Source: CAYMEK01 sp964389305
Lineage (GTDB): Bacteria > Spirochaetota > Spirochaetia > SZUA-6 > DRHE01
DNA: 64,000 nt
NCBI GenBank assembly: GCA_964389305.1
Contig: CAYMEK010000019.1
Span: 1 to 64,000, forward strand
Direction: 5' to 3'
Shown: positions 16,530 through 25,192 of the stretch, one piece after another
Layout of the letters: each line of letters opens with the position of its first letter
Position numbering within the stretch: the stretch's first letter is position 1
Made by a program: the position numbers and the translations under genes
Notes under the pieces: model-generated
Told to the model about the DNA's origin: nothing
The model's database searches: none
Seen by the model: the letters and a program-made list of their open reading frames with translations, nothing else

Positions 16530-19500
16530 TCAAGCAGCACCTGAGCGGCGGCCTTCTGCGCCTCCCGCGAGCGCAGCCGACACCCCAGCCCCCGGGGGAT
16601 CCTTGCGCCCGCCGGACGGCGGGCAAAGGTTGGAGACTCGCTCGACGGTCAGGCTGCAGGCCCCCAGTTCCGCTACAACCATCCCCGACAGCAGGAAGAT
16701 CCCGCCCCTGTCGATCCTGCGGAACGTCCGGCGAAAAACCGCCGGAAAGAACACCGTCTCGAAAACCGAGTGTTCGTCCTCGAAGCTGACAAACACCATC
16801 GGCTCTCCGCTGCTCGCCACTACCTCCTTGCCGCTGACCAGCAGTCCGGCCAAGCTTACCCGCCGGCCGGCGGCCCCCGGCAGCTCCCGGGAGAGAATCA
16901 GGGGGGGCAGGCGCCGCTCGGCTACCACGCTCCGGGCCCGCCGCCGGAATATCGCCACGGGATGACAGGAGGCTACCAGGCCGAGGGTGCGCAGCTCGTC
17001 GAGCAGCTTGAGCAGCCGGGGGTAGTCCCCGATGCTCGCGGGGCTCGCAGGGCTAGCAGGGCTAGCAGGGGCGGGGGGCGCGATCAAAAGGCTGTCCGCC
17101 GGCTGCCGGCGGAAGTACAGCCAGAACAGCCGCGGCCGGGACAGGCCTCCGGCCAGGCAGTCCAGGGCGCCGGAGCGGATCAGTACGCGGATCTCTCCCA
17201 GGCCCGCGCCGGTGCGCCGCAGGAATTCATCGAAGCAGCGGTAGGGCCCCCCGCGCTGCCTTTCGACAATGATGGTGCGCACGAAACTGCGGCGAATCCT
17301 CAGAAGCTGACCGAGACCTATTCGCAGCGCCCCCTGCTCGACCGTGTAGCCGATGGCGCTGGCGTTGACGTCCGGGAGGAGGATCCTGAAGCCCAGCCGG
17401 CGGCACTCGTTGAGGTAGGTCTGCCGGGAGTAGTAGCCGCCGCCGTTGTTGATCACCGAAACGAAAAACTCCAGGGGAAAGAAGCGTTTCAGGTAGGCGA
17501 GCTTGTAGGCCACCAGGGCGTAGGAGGCGCTGTGGGCTTTGCAGAACGAATAGCCCCGAAAGGTGAGGATCATCCGCCAAACCTGCTCCAGGACGCGGCG
17601 AGGGCTGCCAGCGAGCGAGCCCTTCAGGAAGAATCTGCGCCGGAAGTCCTCGAGGCGGCGGGCCCCGCTTTTCCCGGCCAGGGTCCTGCGCAGCTCCTCC
17701 GCCTCCCCCGGCGAAAAGCCCGCCGCGGCCGCGGCCACCCGGCAGACATCCTCCTGGTAGACCATTATGCCGTAGGTGTCCGCCAGGATCCTGCTCATCT
17801 GCGGGGTGAGGGCCCGGTAGCGCCCGCCGTGCAGGCGCCGCAGGAACTCGCGGATGCAGCGGCTGGCGGCCGGGCGGATGATCGAGCTGGCGATTACCAG
17901 ATGCTCGTAGTCCCCGCGGCCCATCTTCCTGAGAAGCTGGCGGGTCGCCGGGGATTCTATGTAGAAGACGCCCAGGGTCCGGCCCGCGGCGATCAGCTCG
18001 CCCGTCTCCCTGCTCCCCAGGGGGTCCAGCCCCTCCCAGGTCAGCTCGACCCCCGGCTCCCGCGGCCGGCCTGCCCCCGGCGGCGGGCAGGCTTCCGGCT
18101 GCAGGCAGGCCGGCGGCGGGCAGGCGCCCCGCTTCCCCCCTATCTTGGGCGAGGTGATAGCCGGCTTCCCGCCCCCGAGCAGGCGCCGGTTTATCAGCTC
18201 GATGGTATCTCGAAGCACGCCGAGGGAGCGGTTGCCCAGAAGGTCAATCTTTACCAGGCCTGCTTCCTGGGCGGAGTCTTTGTCCCAGGCGATCAGCGGG
18301 TGGCCCAGAGGCGAAGCCTGGACATGAGTGTAGCGGGTGATGGGCTGGGGTGTGATCACCACCCCGCCGCAGTGAGTGCCCAGGTTTCGCGGCAGCGAGC
18401 GGATCCGCTCCGCCGCTTCCAGCAAGTGGGCAGGAAGGCGCTCCCGCTCTCCGTAGCGATAGAGACGCACCATCTTGCCGATCTCCCCGGCGCTCAGGCC
18501 CAGGGCCCGGGCCGCCTCGCGCACGGCCGATCGGGGTCCGAAGGTGACGTGGTCCGCCACCATCCCGGCCCGCCCCGCGTAGCGGGAAAACACGTGGCGC
18601 AGCACCGCTTCCCGCTCGTCCCAGGGGAAGTCGACGTCGATGTCCGGCGGGTCACTGCGATGCAGGTTGAGGAAACGCTCGAACAGGAGGTTGTGGCGCA
18701 GCGGGTCCACGTGGGTGATCCCCAGCAGGTAGCTGACGATGCTGGCCGCCGAGCTTCCGCGCCCGCAGGTCCGGCGGCACCGGGAGACAATGTCCCGAAC
18801 CACCAGGAAATAGCCGGCGAAGCCCCTGCGGCGAATTACCTCCAGCTCGCGATCGAGCCTGCTCCTCCAGGACGGGGGCGGCAGCCGCAGCGCGCCGCCG
18901 CCCGGACGAGACCGGTCGGGACGGAGGGGAGCAGGATAGAGGGGCTCGGGATAGCGGCGGAGCGCTCCGTCAAGACAAAGGCGGCGAAGCAGCCGGAAGG
19001 ACTCGGCCTCGCTCAGACCGCAGTAGCTGGGAAACAGGGGGCGGCCTGAAAGGATCGATTCGCTCGACGCCCGCTCGACCAGCCGCCGGGCGTTGAGCAG
19101 GGCCTCCGGGACTGCGGAGAAATAGCGCTGCATCTGTTCGGAACCCGCCAGCAGGCTGCTCGCCCCCGTCCTCTCCCGGGGAGGGAGCTCTTCGACCGTG
19201 CAGTTGCGTTCAGCGGCGCGCAGAAGATTACAGCATTCGGCGTCCCTGGAGTCCACGCAGCAGGCGTCGTTCACCGCCAGAAGGGGAAGCCCCGAGGAGC
19301 GGGAGAAGCGTGCCAGTGCCTGGAAAGGAAAGCCGTAGGTCAACCCGACGTACAGGTCACAGCTCTGTCTGGCGGCCAGCCTTTCAACCACCGCCCGGTC
19401 GCCGCTGACCAGGGCCAATCCGGGCCAGCTGCGGGAGATCAGGTTCTCCAGCGGATCCACGGCGTCCAGGCTGGATACGATCTCCGCCAGCCTGACGAAA

Positions 19501-19766
19501 CCCCGGCGGTCGAGCACGTACGCGCTGCACAGCTCCGCCCCTCCCCGGTTGAAGGACATCCCGACGACGGGCTTGACGGACTCGCGTTCCGCCGCCTTGA
19601 GAAAGCGCACCAGCCCGTAAAAGTTGCCGCGGTCGACCATGCCTACCGCCGGAAAGCCGCGCAGCCGGGCCAGGCGGCAGATCGCCTCGGGAGTCAGGCA
19701 ACCATACCCGAGGGAAAAGCAGGAACGCACCTTGATTGGTACATAGGGCCAGTCCGGAGTTTTCAT
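16530..19766 (-). CDS. DnaE-type DNA polymerase III alpha subunit (DnaE2/ImuC-like, PHP degenerate)
   Basis: 1078 residues from the ATG at 19766; a second ATG three codons earlier is also possible. The C-family polymerase core is clear: GRGSSAASIVSYLLGITHVD followed by NLLFERFLN and the catalytic acidic motif PPDIDVDFPWDERE, then a helix-hairpin-helix region and a C-terminal OB-fold (VSLAGLLVSGKEVV...VSFEDE). The N-terminal PHP domain is recognisable but has lost its metal ligands: the usual HxHS is VRSCFS, and the usual DHGN is DRGN. The length and the lack of a long C-terminal tail fit the DnaE2/ImuC or short DnaE group used in lesion bypass rather than a replicative subunit. Two low-complexity insertions are present: a Cys/Pro/Gly-rich one at about 18060-18130 and a Pro-Ala-Ser repeat at about 17035-17075. 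No imuA/imuB partner is adjacent. Confidence 0.82.
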   Translation of the reverse strand: MKTPDWPYVPIKVRSCFSLGYGCLTPEAICRLARLRGFPAVGMVDRGNFYGLVRFLKAAERESVKPVVGMSFNRGGAELCSAYVLDRRGFVRLAEIVSSLDAVDPLENLISRSWPGLALVSGDRAVVERLAARQSCDLYVGLTYGFPFQALARFSRSSGLPLLAVNDACCVDSRDAECCNLLRAAERNCTVEELPPRERTGASSLLAGSEQMQRYFSAVPEALLNARRLVERASSESILSGRPLFPSYCGLSEAESFRLLRRLCLDGALRRYPEPLYPAPLRPDRSRPGGGALRLPPPSWRSRLDRELEVIRRRGFAGYFLVVRDIVSRCRRTCGRGSSAASIVSYLLGITHVDPLRHNLLFERFLNLHRSDPPDIDVDFPWDEREAVLRHVFSRYAGRAGMVADHVTFGPRSAVREAARALGLSAGEIGKMVRLYRYGERERLPAHLLEAAERIRSLPRNLGTHCGGVVITPQPITRYTHVQASPLGHPLIAWDKDSAQEAGLVKIDLLGNRSLGVLRDTIELINRRLLGGGKPAITSPKIGGKRGACPPPACLQPEACPPPGAGRPREPGVELTWEGLDPLGSRETGELIAAGRTLGVFYIESPATRQLLRKMGRGDYEHLVIASSIIRPAASRCIREFLRRLHGGRYRALTPQMSRILADTYGIMVYQEDVCRVAAAAAGFSPGEAEELRRTLAGKSGARRLEDFRRRFFLKGSLAGSPRRVLEQVWRMILTFRGYSFCKAHSASYALVAYKLAYLKRFFPLEFFVSVINNGGGYYSRQTYLNECRRLGFRILLPDVNASAIGYTVEQGALRIGLGQLLRIRRSFVRTIIVERQRGGPYRCFDEFLRRTGAGLGEIRVLIRSGALDCLAGGLSRPRLFWLYFRRQPADSLLIAPPAPASPASPASPASIGDYPRLLKLLDELRTLGLVASCHPVAIFRRRARSVVAERRLPPLILSRELPGAAGRRVSLAGLLVSGKEVVASSGEPMVFVSFEDEHSVFETVFFPAVFRRTFRRIDRGGIFLLSGMVVAELGACSLTVERVSNLCPPSGGRKDPPGAGVSAALAGGAEGRRSGAA
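17037..17080 (-). repeat. 9-bp tandem repeat inside the DnaE-type gene
   Basis: Three to four copies of GGGCTAGCA/GGGCTCGCA (plus strand) encode a PAS-PAS-PAS tripeptide run in the protein linker. A unit of nine bases keeps the frame, so copy changes would only lengthen the linker. Confidence 0.7.
18070..18126 (-). repeat. Duplicated GC-rich segment within the DnaE-type gene
   Basis: The stretch CCGGCGGCGGGCAGGC occurs twice about 35 bases apart and encodes two copies of an ACPPP-type peptide in an insertion that separates core polymerase segments. In-frame, it looks like a recent small duplication. Confidence 0.5.
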
Positions 19767-19886
19767 ACTATACATTAGTTTAGTATGTGCGCGCCTACCT
19801 GTCAATGGGCGCCACCCTATCCGGGCGGCCGCTGCGGCCCCGTGGAGGGATTGAAAATCCGCTTCGGGTTTAGAATAATAAACCGG

Positions 19887-20555
19887 ATGAAAGCTGCTGT
19901 CCTTGCACTCCTCCTCGCCGGCGGCCTGTTGCCCGCCGATGCGCAAGAACTCGTGCCCCTGCCCCCTCCCCGCTATCCAGGCACCATGAGCGTGGAGGAA
20001 GCCCTCAACCTCCGCAGAACCGTCAGAGCCTTTGAGGACGAGCCGCTGAGTCTGCAGGATGTAGCTCAGCTTCTCTGGACCGGCGGTGGAAGCCGCTTCG
20101 ACTGCGCAACCGGGGCCAGCCGCACCTACCCTTCTGCGGGGGGCATCTATCCCCTGCAGATTTACCTGGTTGCAGGCAACGTTCAGGGGCTCGATCGGGG
20201 TGTTTATGTCTACGCCTTTAAGAACCACACGCTGAAGCTGATCACCGATGGGGATCTGAGAAACCCTCTGGCCCGGGCGGCGCTCGGGCAGGGATTTCTC
20301 GCCCAGGCACCTGCGCTGATCGTGATCACGGCGGAATACAGCCGGACCGAGAAGAAATACGGTCTGAGGGGCGGCGAGCGCTATGTTCCTTTAGACGCTG
20401 GACTCGCCGCCCAAAGCATCCATCTGCAGGCGACGGCCCTCGGTCTGGCCACGGCCACCGTCGGCGCTTTCACTGACTCTGCCGTCAGGCAAATCCTCCA
20501 ATGCGGAAAGGAGGAGCCTCTTCTCATCATTCCTGTGGGCAGGCCTGAGTCATAG
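19887..20555 (+). CDS. Secreted SagB-type nitroreductase
   Basis: 222 residues from the ATG at 19887, chosen because it starts a signal peptide (KAAVLALLLAGGLLPADA). The mature enzyme is a SagB/ThcOx-type member of the nitroreductase superfamily: the FMN-binding start SVEEALNLRRTVRAFEDEPL, the loop GGIYPLQIYLV, the helix LAAQSIHLQATALGLATATV and the C-terminal IIPVGRP. Such flavoproteins bind FMN as dimers and reduce or oxidise varied substrates; some act on azolines in peptide toxins. No peptide precursor, cyclodehydratase or other toxin-cluster gene is nearby, so a peptide-modifying role is not supported. An exported flavin enzyme needs Tat export or periplasmic FMN loading; no twin-Arg is visible. 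Confidence 0.85.
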   Translation: MKAAVLALLLAGGLLPADAQELVPLPPPRYPGTMSVEEALNLRRTVRAFEDEPLSLQDVAQLLWTGGGSRFDCATGASRTYPSAGGIYPLQIYLVAGNVQGLDRGVYVYAFKNHTLKLITDGDLRNPLARAALGQGFLAQAPALIVITAEYSRTEKKYGLRGGERYVPLDAGLAAQSIHLQATALGLATATVGAFTDSAVRQILQCGKEEPLLIIPVGRPES

Positions 20556-20627
20556 CCGGGAAGAGTGTTCGGGCCGGCTATCCTGACATTCCCGCGGCGC
20601 TGTGCAGTTAAGCCGCTCAGCGCCGCG
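20552..20627. terminator. Two hairpins between convergent genes
   Basis: ATAGCCGG (20552-20559, overlapping the nitroreductase stop) pairs with CCGGCTAT (20574-20581): 8 bp. CGCGGCGCTG (20593-20602) pairs with CAGCGCCGCG (20618-20627): 10 bp with a 15-base loop. Neither has a T-run. Their position in the gap between convergent genes suggests a bidirectional transcript end. Confidence 0.5.
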
Positions 20628-20631
20628 CCGG

Positions 20632-22539
20632 TCACTTGTCCCCGAGAATCGAAACCACCAGAAGACCGGGGCCGGTGTGCGTCCCGATTACCGGAGTCAT
20701 ACGCGAGGTGAGAATCCGCTCCCGCGGAAATAGCTCGCCCAATCGTTCCAGCAGGGCTTCCGCCTCTTCGTGGCAGGCGGTATACTCCACCGCCAGCTCC
20801 TCGATCGACCTATATCCGGCGGCGAAATCGACCAGGCGCTCGACCGCCCTGCTCCTCGAGTGGGTCCAGCCGGCCGGCGCCACCAGTCCCTCTTTGACGG
20901 TGATCAGCGGATGTATCCTCAGGACCGAGCCGAGAAGTACCTTGGCTGCTCCTATCCGCCCACCTCTTCTCAGGTACTCCAGAGTATCGAAAGTAGCCAG
21001 TAGCTGCGCCCGCGGAATCGTATTGGCCGCCACTTCCCTGGCCTCCTGGAGGGAAGCTCCGGCTCTGACGGCCTGTGCGGCTTTGAGAACTACGAAACCC
21101 TCCGGCATGGCGGCCGTGCCTGAATCCAGTACGTCGATTCTACACGGCTTCCCGGTCAGGCTGCGGCTCTGGCGGGCGACATCATAGGTGCCGCTCAACC
21201 GCGAGGACAGGGTAATGACCAGGATGCTTTCAGCTTCTTCGGCCAGCCTGGCATAGACTTCGGCAAAGGCCGCCGGTGAAGGCACGGACGTAAGGGGAAA
21301 ATGCTCGCTGGTTTTCAACCTGGCATAGAACTCGTCCGGGCTCAGGTCAATTCCGTCCCGGAAGGTCTCCGAGCCGAAGCTTACGGTCAGCGGCACGACG
21401 GTGATGCCAAGCCGCTCGACGATCTCCGGGCTCAGATCCGCAATACTATCCGTGACGATTCGTACCGCCGATCGCTTTCCCTCTTGACCCGTCCCCGGCC
21501 TGTCCTTGATGTACGCCTCGTGCTGCTGGTCCATATCACGGATGCTGACCCGCTCTACCCGGCCGATTGTCTCAGCCCAGTCGACAACGGCGCGGGGGTT
21601 GCCGGAATGGATATGCACGCGAACGGTCTTGCCGTCTCCGGCTACCATCACCGATTGTCCCTTGTTCTGCAAAAAGGAGCGGATCTCCGATAAATCCAAC
21701 CTCGGCTCCTGCAGGAGGAATTCCGTACAATAACCATATCGGTGCCTCTCACCGCCGATGGTCACAGGCCGGAGTTCGCCGGTTGCCGCCGGGCCGGTGG
21801 ATGCCTCGCCGCGGACGGCGAAGCCGGTTGCAGCGGGGCGTGTTGCCTCCGAGCCGGCTGATGCCTCGCCAGTTGCCAGGGAGCCGAACGCCGGCAGCGA
21901 ATGCGGATCGACCTGTCCCCTGAGGTAGGCGAGGGCTCCTTGCAAAATGACGTACAGACCCTGCCCCCCGGCATCCACCACCCCGGCTTCTTTCAACAGA
22001 GGCAGCAGGTTGGGAGTGTTGGCGACCGACTGGCCTGCTGCGGTGACGATCCTCTCCATGAACGGAAGCATCTCGCCGTCGCCGCCGGCGACAGATCCCT
22101 GTTCCACACAACGGGCAATGTCGTCGATCACCGTCAGGATAGTTCCTGCTACCGGCTGACCGACGGCAGCCGAAGCCAGCTCTCGAGACTTCAGCAAGCC
22201 TCTGGCCAGATCCGCAACTTCGGCGTTCCTTTTATCGCGCAATCCCCAGGAAAGGCCTTTCCAGAACTGGGAAAGGATCACTCCGCTGTTGCCGCACGCC
22301 CCCTGTAGTGCTCCCCTGGCAAAGGCTTGCGCTACTGCAGATACGCTGTTCTCGGAAACCTCCCCGGCTTCGTTCAGGGCGCAGCGCATGCTGAGCACCA
22401 TGTTGGATCCGGTATCACCATCCGGAACGGGAAAGATGTTTAAGGCGTTGATGGCCGGGGCGTTGCGCTCCAGCCAGGCAGTGGCGGCGGCGAGCATCCG
22501 ATGAAGCTCCCTGGCGCTCAGGGAAGTCCTGCTTCGCAT
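20632..22539 (-). CDS. FakA-FakB fusion (DhaL/DAK2 kinase domain + DegV fatty-acid-binding domain)
   Basis: 635 residues. Residues 1-200 are a DhaL/DAK2 nucleotide-binding domain with the Mg-ATP motif NIFPVPDGDTGSNM (Asp40, Asp42) and GACGNSGVILSQF. A variable Ala/Thr/Gly/Glu-rich linker (about 215-250) follows. Residues about 255-335 match the FakA middle/C-terminal domain (YGYCTEFLL ... VRVHIHSGNP). Residues about 350-635 are a DegV domain (RIVTDSIADLSPEIVERLGI; the lipid-binding loop SSRLSGTYD; ending in TGPGLLVVSILG). In Firmicutes, FakA phosphorylates a fatty acid presented by separate FakB (DegV) proteins; here both are on one chain. I infer a self-contained fatty-acid kinase feeding exogenous fatty acids to phospholipid synthesis (PlsX/PlsY). 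Confidence 0.88.
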   Translation of the reverse strand: MRSRTSLSARELHRMLAAATAWLERNAPAINALNIFPVPDGDTGSNMVLSMRCALNEAGEVSENSVSAVAQAFARGALQGACGNSGVILSQFWKGLSWGLRDKRNAEVADLARGLLKSRELASAAVGQPVAGTILTVIDDIARCVEQGSVAGGDGEMLPFMERIVTAAGQSVANTPNLLPLLKEAGVVDAGGQGLYVILQGALAYLRGQVDPHSLPAFGSLATGEASAGSEATRPAATGFAVRGEASTGPAATGELRPVTIGGERHRYGYCTEFLLQEPRLDLSEIRSFLQNKGQSVMVAGDGKTVRVHIHSGNPRAVVDWAETIGRVERVSIRDMDQQHEAYIKDRPGTGQEGKRSAVRIVTDSIADLSPEIVERLGITVVPLTVSFGSETFRDGIDLSPDEFYARLKTSEHFPLTSVPSPAAFAEVYARLAEEAESILVITLSSRLSGTYDVARQSRSLTGKPCRIDVLDSGTAAMPEGFVVLKAAQAVRAGASLQEAREVAANTIPRAQLLATFDTLEYLRRGGRIGAAKVLLGSVLRIHPLITVKEGLVAPAGWTHSRSRAVERLVDFAAGYRSIEELAVEYTACHEEAEALLERLGELFPRERILTSRMTPVIGTHTGPGLLVVSILGDK

Positions 22540-22582
22540 ACCTCTTAAGCTCCGTCAGGCGGCAAATTAATACATAGACGCG

Positions 22583-22602
22583 CTAGGCATTCGGCTGCCT
22601 AG
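22583..22602. other. Short inverted repeat in the gap between mutT-like and fakAB-like genes
   Basis: CTAGGCA (22583-22589) and TGCCTAG (22596-22602) flank a TTCGGC loop, in the 71 bases between the fusion gene's start and the Nudix gene's stop. No T-run follows on the minus strand. It could be a terminator stem or a protein site; unresolved. Confidence 0.35.
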
Positions 22603-22610
22603 TAGCTACG

Positions 22611-23033
22611 TTAAATTCCACCCCCTCCGCTGTCAAGGGAAAAAGTGCCGCCGCGTGCTTCCCTGTAGCGGCGGTACAAGGTTCTGTCCGAGTCCACCAG
22701 GTCGAAGGACTCGATCTCCTCCGGGGCAACCCAGCGAATCTCCTCGTGCTCGTGCAGGATGAACTCCCCGGATACATGCTCGACCCGGTAGAGCCGGATC
22801 TCCAGCTCGATCTCACCCTGGCGGAAACGCGTAACCGCGATGAACTCTCCAATGGCGGCTTCTATGGACAGCTCCTCGGCCAGCTCGCGCTTTAAACAGG
22901 CGGCCGGGCTTTCTCCCGGATCGATCTTTCCGCCGGGAAACTCCCACTTGCTGCCCAGGTGCTTGCTCGCCTTCCTTCTGGCCAGGAGAATCCTGCCGTC
23001 TTTTTCGATCAACGCCGCCGTGACCTGCTGCAT
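22611..23033 (-). CDS. Nudix hydrolase, MutT-like
   Basis: 140 residues with a complete Nudix box: G35-x5-E41-x7-R49-E50-L-x-E53-E54-x-S-I, within GGKIDPGESPAACLKRELAE. The opening (VTAALIEKDGRILLARRKAS) and the short length match MutT 8-oxo-dGTP diphosphatases, which cleanse the nucleotide pool. Specificity among 8-oxo-dGTP, CTP and other nucleotides cannot be fixed from sequence. It lies downstream of the histidine kinase gene on the same strand, 18 bases after that gene's ATG-distal end, and could share its transcript. Confidence 0.88.
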   Translation of the reverse strand: MQQVTAALIEKDGRILLARRKASKHLGSKWEFPGGKIDPGESPAACLKRELAEELSIEAAIGEFIAVTRFRQGEIELEIRLYRVEHVSGEFILHEHEEIRWVAPEEIESFDLVDSDRTLYRRYREARGGTFSLDSGGGGI

Positions 23034-23051
23034 GGTTGTTTTTTAGTCCCG

Positions 23052-25139
23052 TCAGCCGGCGGGAAGCCGGACCCTGAAAGTCGTACCGCCGTCGCCGGTA
23101 TCGTAGCTCAATGTGCCGCCGAGCTCCCTGACGATCGTGTAGACGATGGTAAGCCCTAGCCCCTCGCGGCCCTTGGAGCTGGTGAAGGGCTCGAATAGGC
23201 TGGACCGTATTTTTTCCGGTATCCCGCTTCCCTCGTCCCGGACCTGCACCTCCACGCTCGGCGGCTCGCCGTGGCGATAGCGGGACTGCAGGTGCACGGT
23301 GCCTCCCTTGGGCATGGCCTCGCTCGCGTTTTTCAGGAGATTGATAAACACCTGCTTCAACTTGTTCGTATCCGACCTGACAAGGGGCAGCTCCGGCTCC
23401 AGCTTGAGCTCGAGCCTGATCCCGGACTTCTCCAGAAGGGAATCTCTGGATATCTTGGCCAGGTCCCTGATGATCGAATTGACGTCTACCGGCTCCCTCA
23501 CAATCTGCGGTGGGGTCGAAAAGCTGGAAAGCTCTTCGATGATCTGGGAAACCCGCCGGATCTCCTCGCGTACGATGCGCAGATCGTCCTGGGCCGCTTC
23601 CCGGTCTACCAGCTCGTGCGCCAGGATGGCCAGGTAGTTGTTGATGATTCCCAGAGGATTCTGAGCTTCATGCACCACTTTTCTGGCCAGAATCGAGGTT
23701 GCCGACAGCCGCTGCTCGCGAATGTGCTCGGCCTGTTTCTCTCGAAGCTGAAAGCCGAAGAGAGCCAGGGAGCAAAGATTCAGGAACATGGTCAGGAGCC
23801 TTCGCTTTTTCAGAAATAGGTCCCGCTGATTCCGTCGTATTCCCAGGATCAGCACGCCCAACCTCTCCTCGCCCTTGAACATCGGCAGGCACAACATGCC
23901 CTCGGCGGCGAGTAAGCGCAGGAGTTGCTCGTCGAGAATGCTCAAGGCCCCGTCCACGTCGAAGGTGTACAGGATCCGCTGCCGGATCAAGGCCCTGACC
24001 AGCAGGCTGCTCTCCTCCCTGAAGGGGATGGCGAGCTGCCGAATAACCTCCTCGCGATACCCGCCTCCCGCGGTGACTCCCTCGAGGGCGTCGCCCTGGT
24101 AATGGAAGAAAAAAACGTGCTCGATGTCAAACAGCAGGTGCAAACCCTGGCGGATGATCTGCAGGATGCCGGCCCTGTCTTCCGCTGCCAGGAACGCCTC
24201 CGAGGAGCTCTCCAGCAGCGAGATGTCCCTCACCCAGGCGGCCAGCTCCTCGTACTTCTCCCCTTCTCCCGGCTGGAGACCTCGGGATTGCTCATCAGCG
24301 CTCGACACCTCGATGTCCAGTGAACGGGCGATCTCCCGCACCTCTTCCCCGGACTCCTCGACAACCGCCTCCAGCTCTTTCCTTTCCAGTCCCAGGACCC
24401 GCATCCCGACCTGGAATCCCTCCTCCCGCTCCTCCGCGACAATCGGGCACAAACGGTTGGCCATGTATACGATCTGGACCAGCGAAGAGGAATTCACAAT
24501 GCGCTCCGGCGGATCATGGTGGTACAACAAGGCATCGGGCATAAAGGAGCTCAAGTCCCAGCGCCGGATCAACCAGGCGCCCACCTCAGCGTGATTCAGG
24601 CCGAGCTTCCGCTCCGCCTTCAACATGACGTCGCTGCGCCAGCCGGAGCTTCTCAAAATTTTTTCGTATTCTTCCTCCAGGTTGGCCCAGAGCACGATCC
24701 TGCCGATGTCGTGCAACAAACCTGACAGAAAGGCCTCATCCGGCGTCGGGTATTGGGTTCTGAGAGCCAGCCGCCGGGATATCGCCGCTGCGCTGAGCGA
24801 ATGCCACCAGAACAGCTTGAGATCGAAAGCCGAGCCCTTTCTCGGCCTGTGAAACACCTGGTAAATAGAAGAGCTGATGGCGATGTTCTTGACCGCATCC
24901 ATGCCCAGAAGCAATAGAGCTTGATCTACCGAGGTGATTTTCTGTTTCAAACTGTAATAGGCGGAGTTCACCAGGCGCAACACTCTCTCGCTGATCGAGG
25001 GGTCCTGATTGATAATCTTGCTCAGGTCTTTGATGCCCTTCTCTTGGCGATTGCAGGTCTCGATGAGCTGCAGGAGGATGTGAGGTAACGTGGGCAGACT
25101 GATCGAAGTCTCTATTCTAGAAAGCAGAGGATGTTCCAT
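23052..25139 (-). CDS. HDOD-GAF hybrid histidine kinase
   Basis: 695 residues, no membrane segment. Residues about 12-215 are an HDOD domain (LPTLPHILLQL ... NQDPSISERVLRLVNSAYY). It keeps HD-type residues: His113, His143-Asp144 (LLHDIGR), His183 and His207-His208. Residues about 310-460 form a GAF-like domain. The phospho-acceptor helix has His490 in VVHEAQNPLGIINNYL (HEAQNP rather than the common HEIRNP). The HATPase domain follows with the N-box NLLKNASEAMP and the G-boxes DEGSGIP and GREGLGLTIVY. It is a cytoplasmic sensor kinase with no response regulator alongside. Gene order puts it right after rodA, 53 bases away, so it might be read through from the mre/mrd operon. Confidence 0.88.
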   Translation of the reverse strand: MEHPLLSRIETSISLPTLPHILLQLIETCNRQEKGIKDLSKIINQDPSISERVLRLVNSAYYSLKQKITSVDQALLLLGMDAVKNIAISSSIYQVFHRPRKGSAFDLKLFWWHSLSAAAISRRLALRTQYPTPDEAFLSGLLHDIGRIVLWANLEEEYEKILRSSGWRSDVMLKAERKLGLNHAEVGAWLIRRWDLSSFMPDALLYHHDPPERIVNSSSLVQIVYMANRLCPIVAEEREEGFQVGMRVLGLERKELEAVVEESGEEVREIARSLDIEVSSADEQSRGLQPGEGEKYEELAAWVRDISLLESSSEAFLAAEDRAGILQIIRQGLHLLFDIEHVFFFHYQGDALEGVTAGGGYREEVIRQLAIPFREESSLLVRALIRQRILYTFDVDGALSILDEQLLRLLAAEGMLCLPMFKGEERLGVLILGIRRNQRDLFLKKRRLLTMFLNLCSLALFGFQLREKQAEHIREQRLSATSILARKVVHEAQNPLGIINNYLAILAHELVDREAAQDDLRIVREEIRRVSQIIEELSSFSTPPQIVREPVDVNSIIRDLAKISRDSLLEKSGIRLELKLEPELPLVRSDTNKLKQVFINLLKNASEAMPKGGTVHLQSRYRHGEPPSVEVQVRDEGSGIPEKIRSSLFEPFTSSKGREGLGLTIVYTIVRELGGTLSYDTGDGGTTFRVRLPAG

Positions 25140-25192
25140 ACCCTACATTATTCCCCTCGGCAGTCAGCGTCTTTCGCTGCTCACCTTTTTCG

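Noticed and set aside
16770..19049. 759-codon plus-strand ORF opposite the DnaE-type gene
   Set aside because: It is the complement of well-conserved polymerase codons, lacks family motifs, and is rich in Gly/Pro/Arg/Ala/Gln as expected from antisense of a GC-rich gene.
19887..20555. Peptide-toxin (streptolysin S-like) biosynthesis cluster
   Set aside because: No cyclodehydratase, precursor peptide, protease or exporter gene surrounds the SagB-like gene, and the product is predicted exported.
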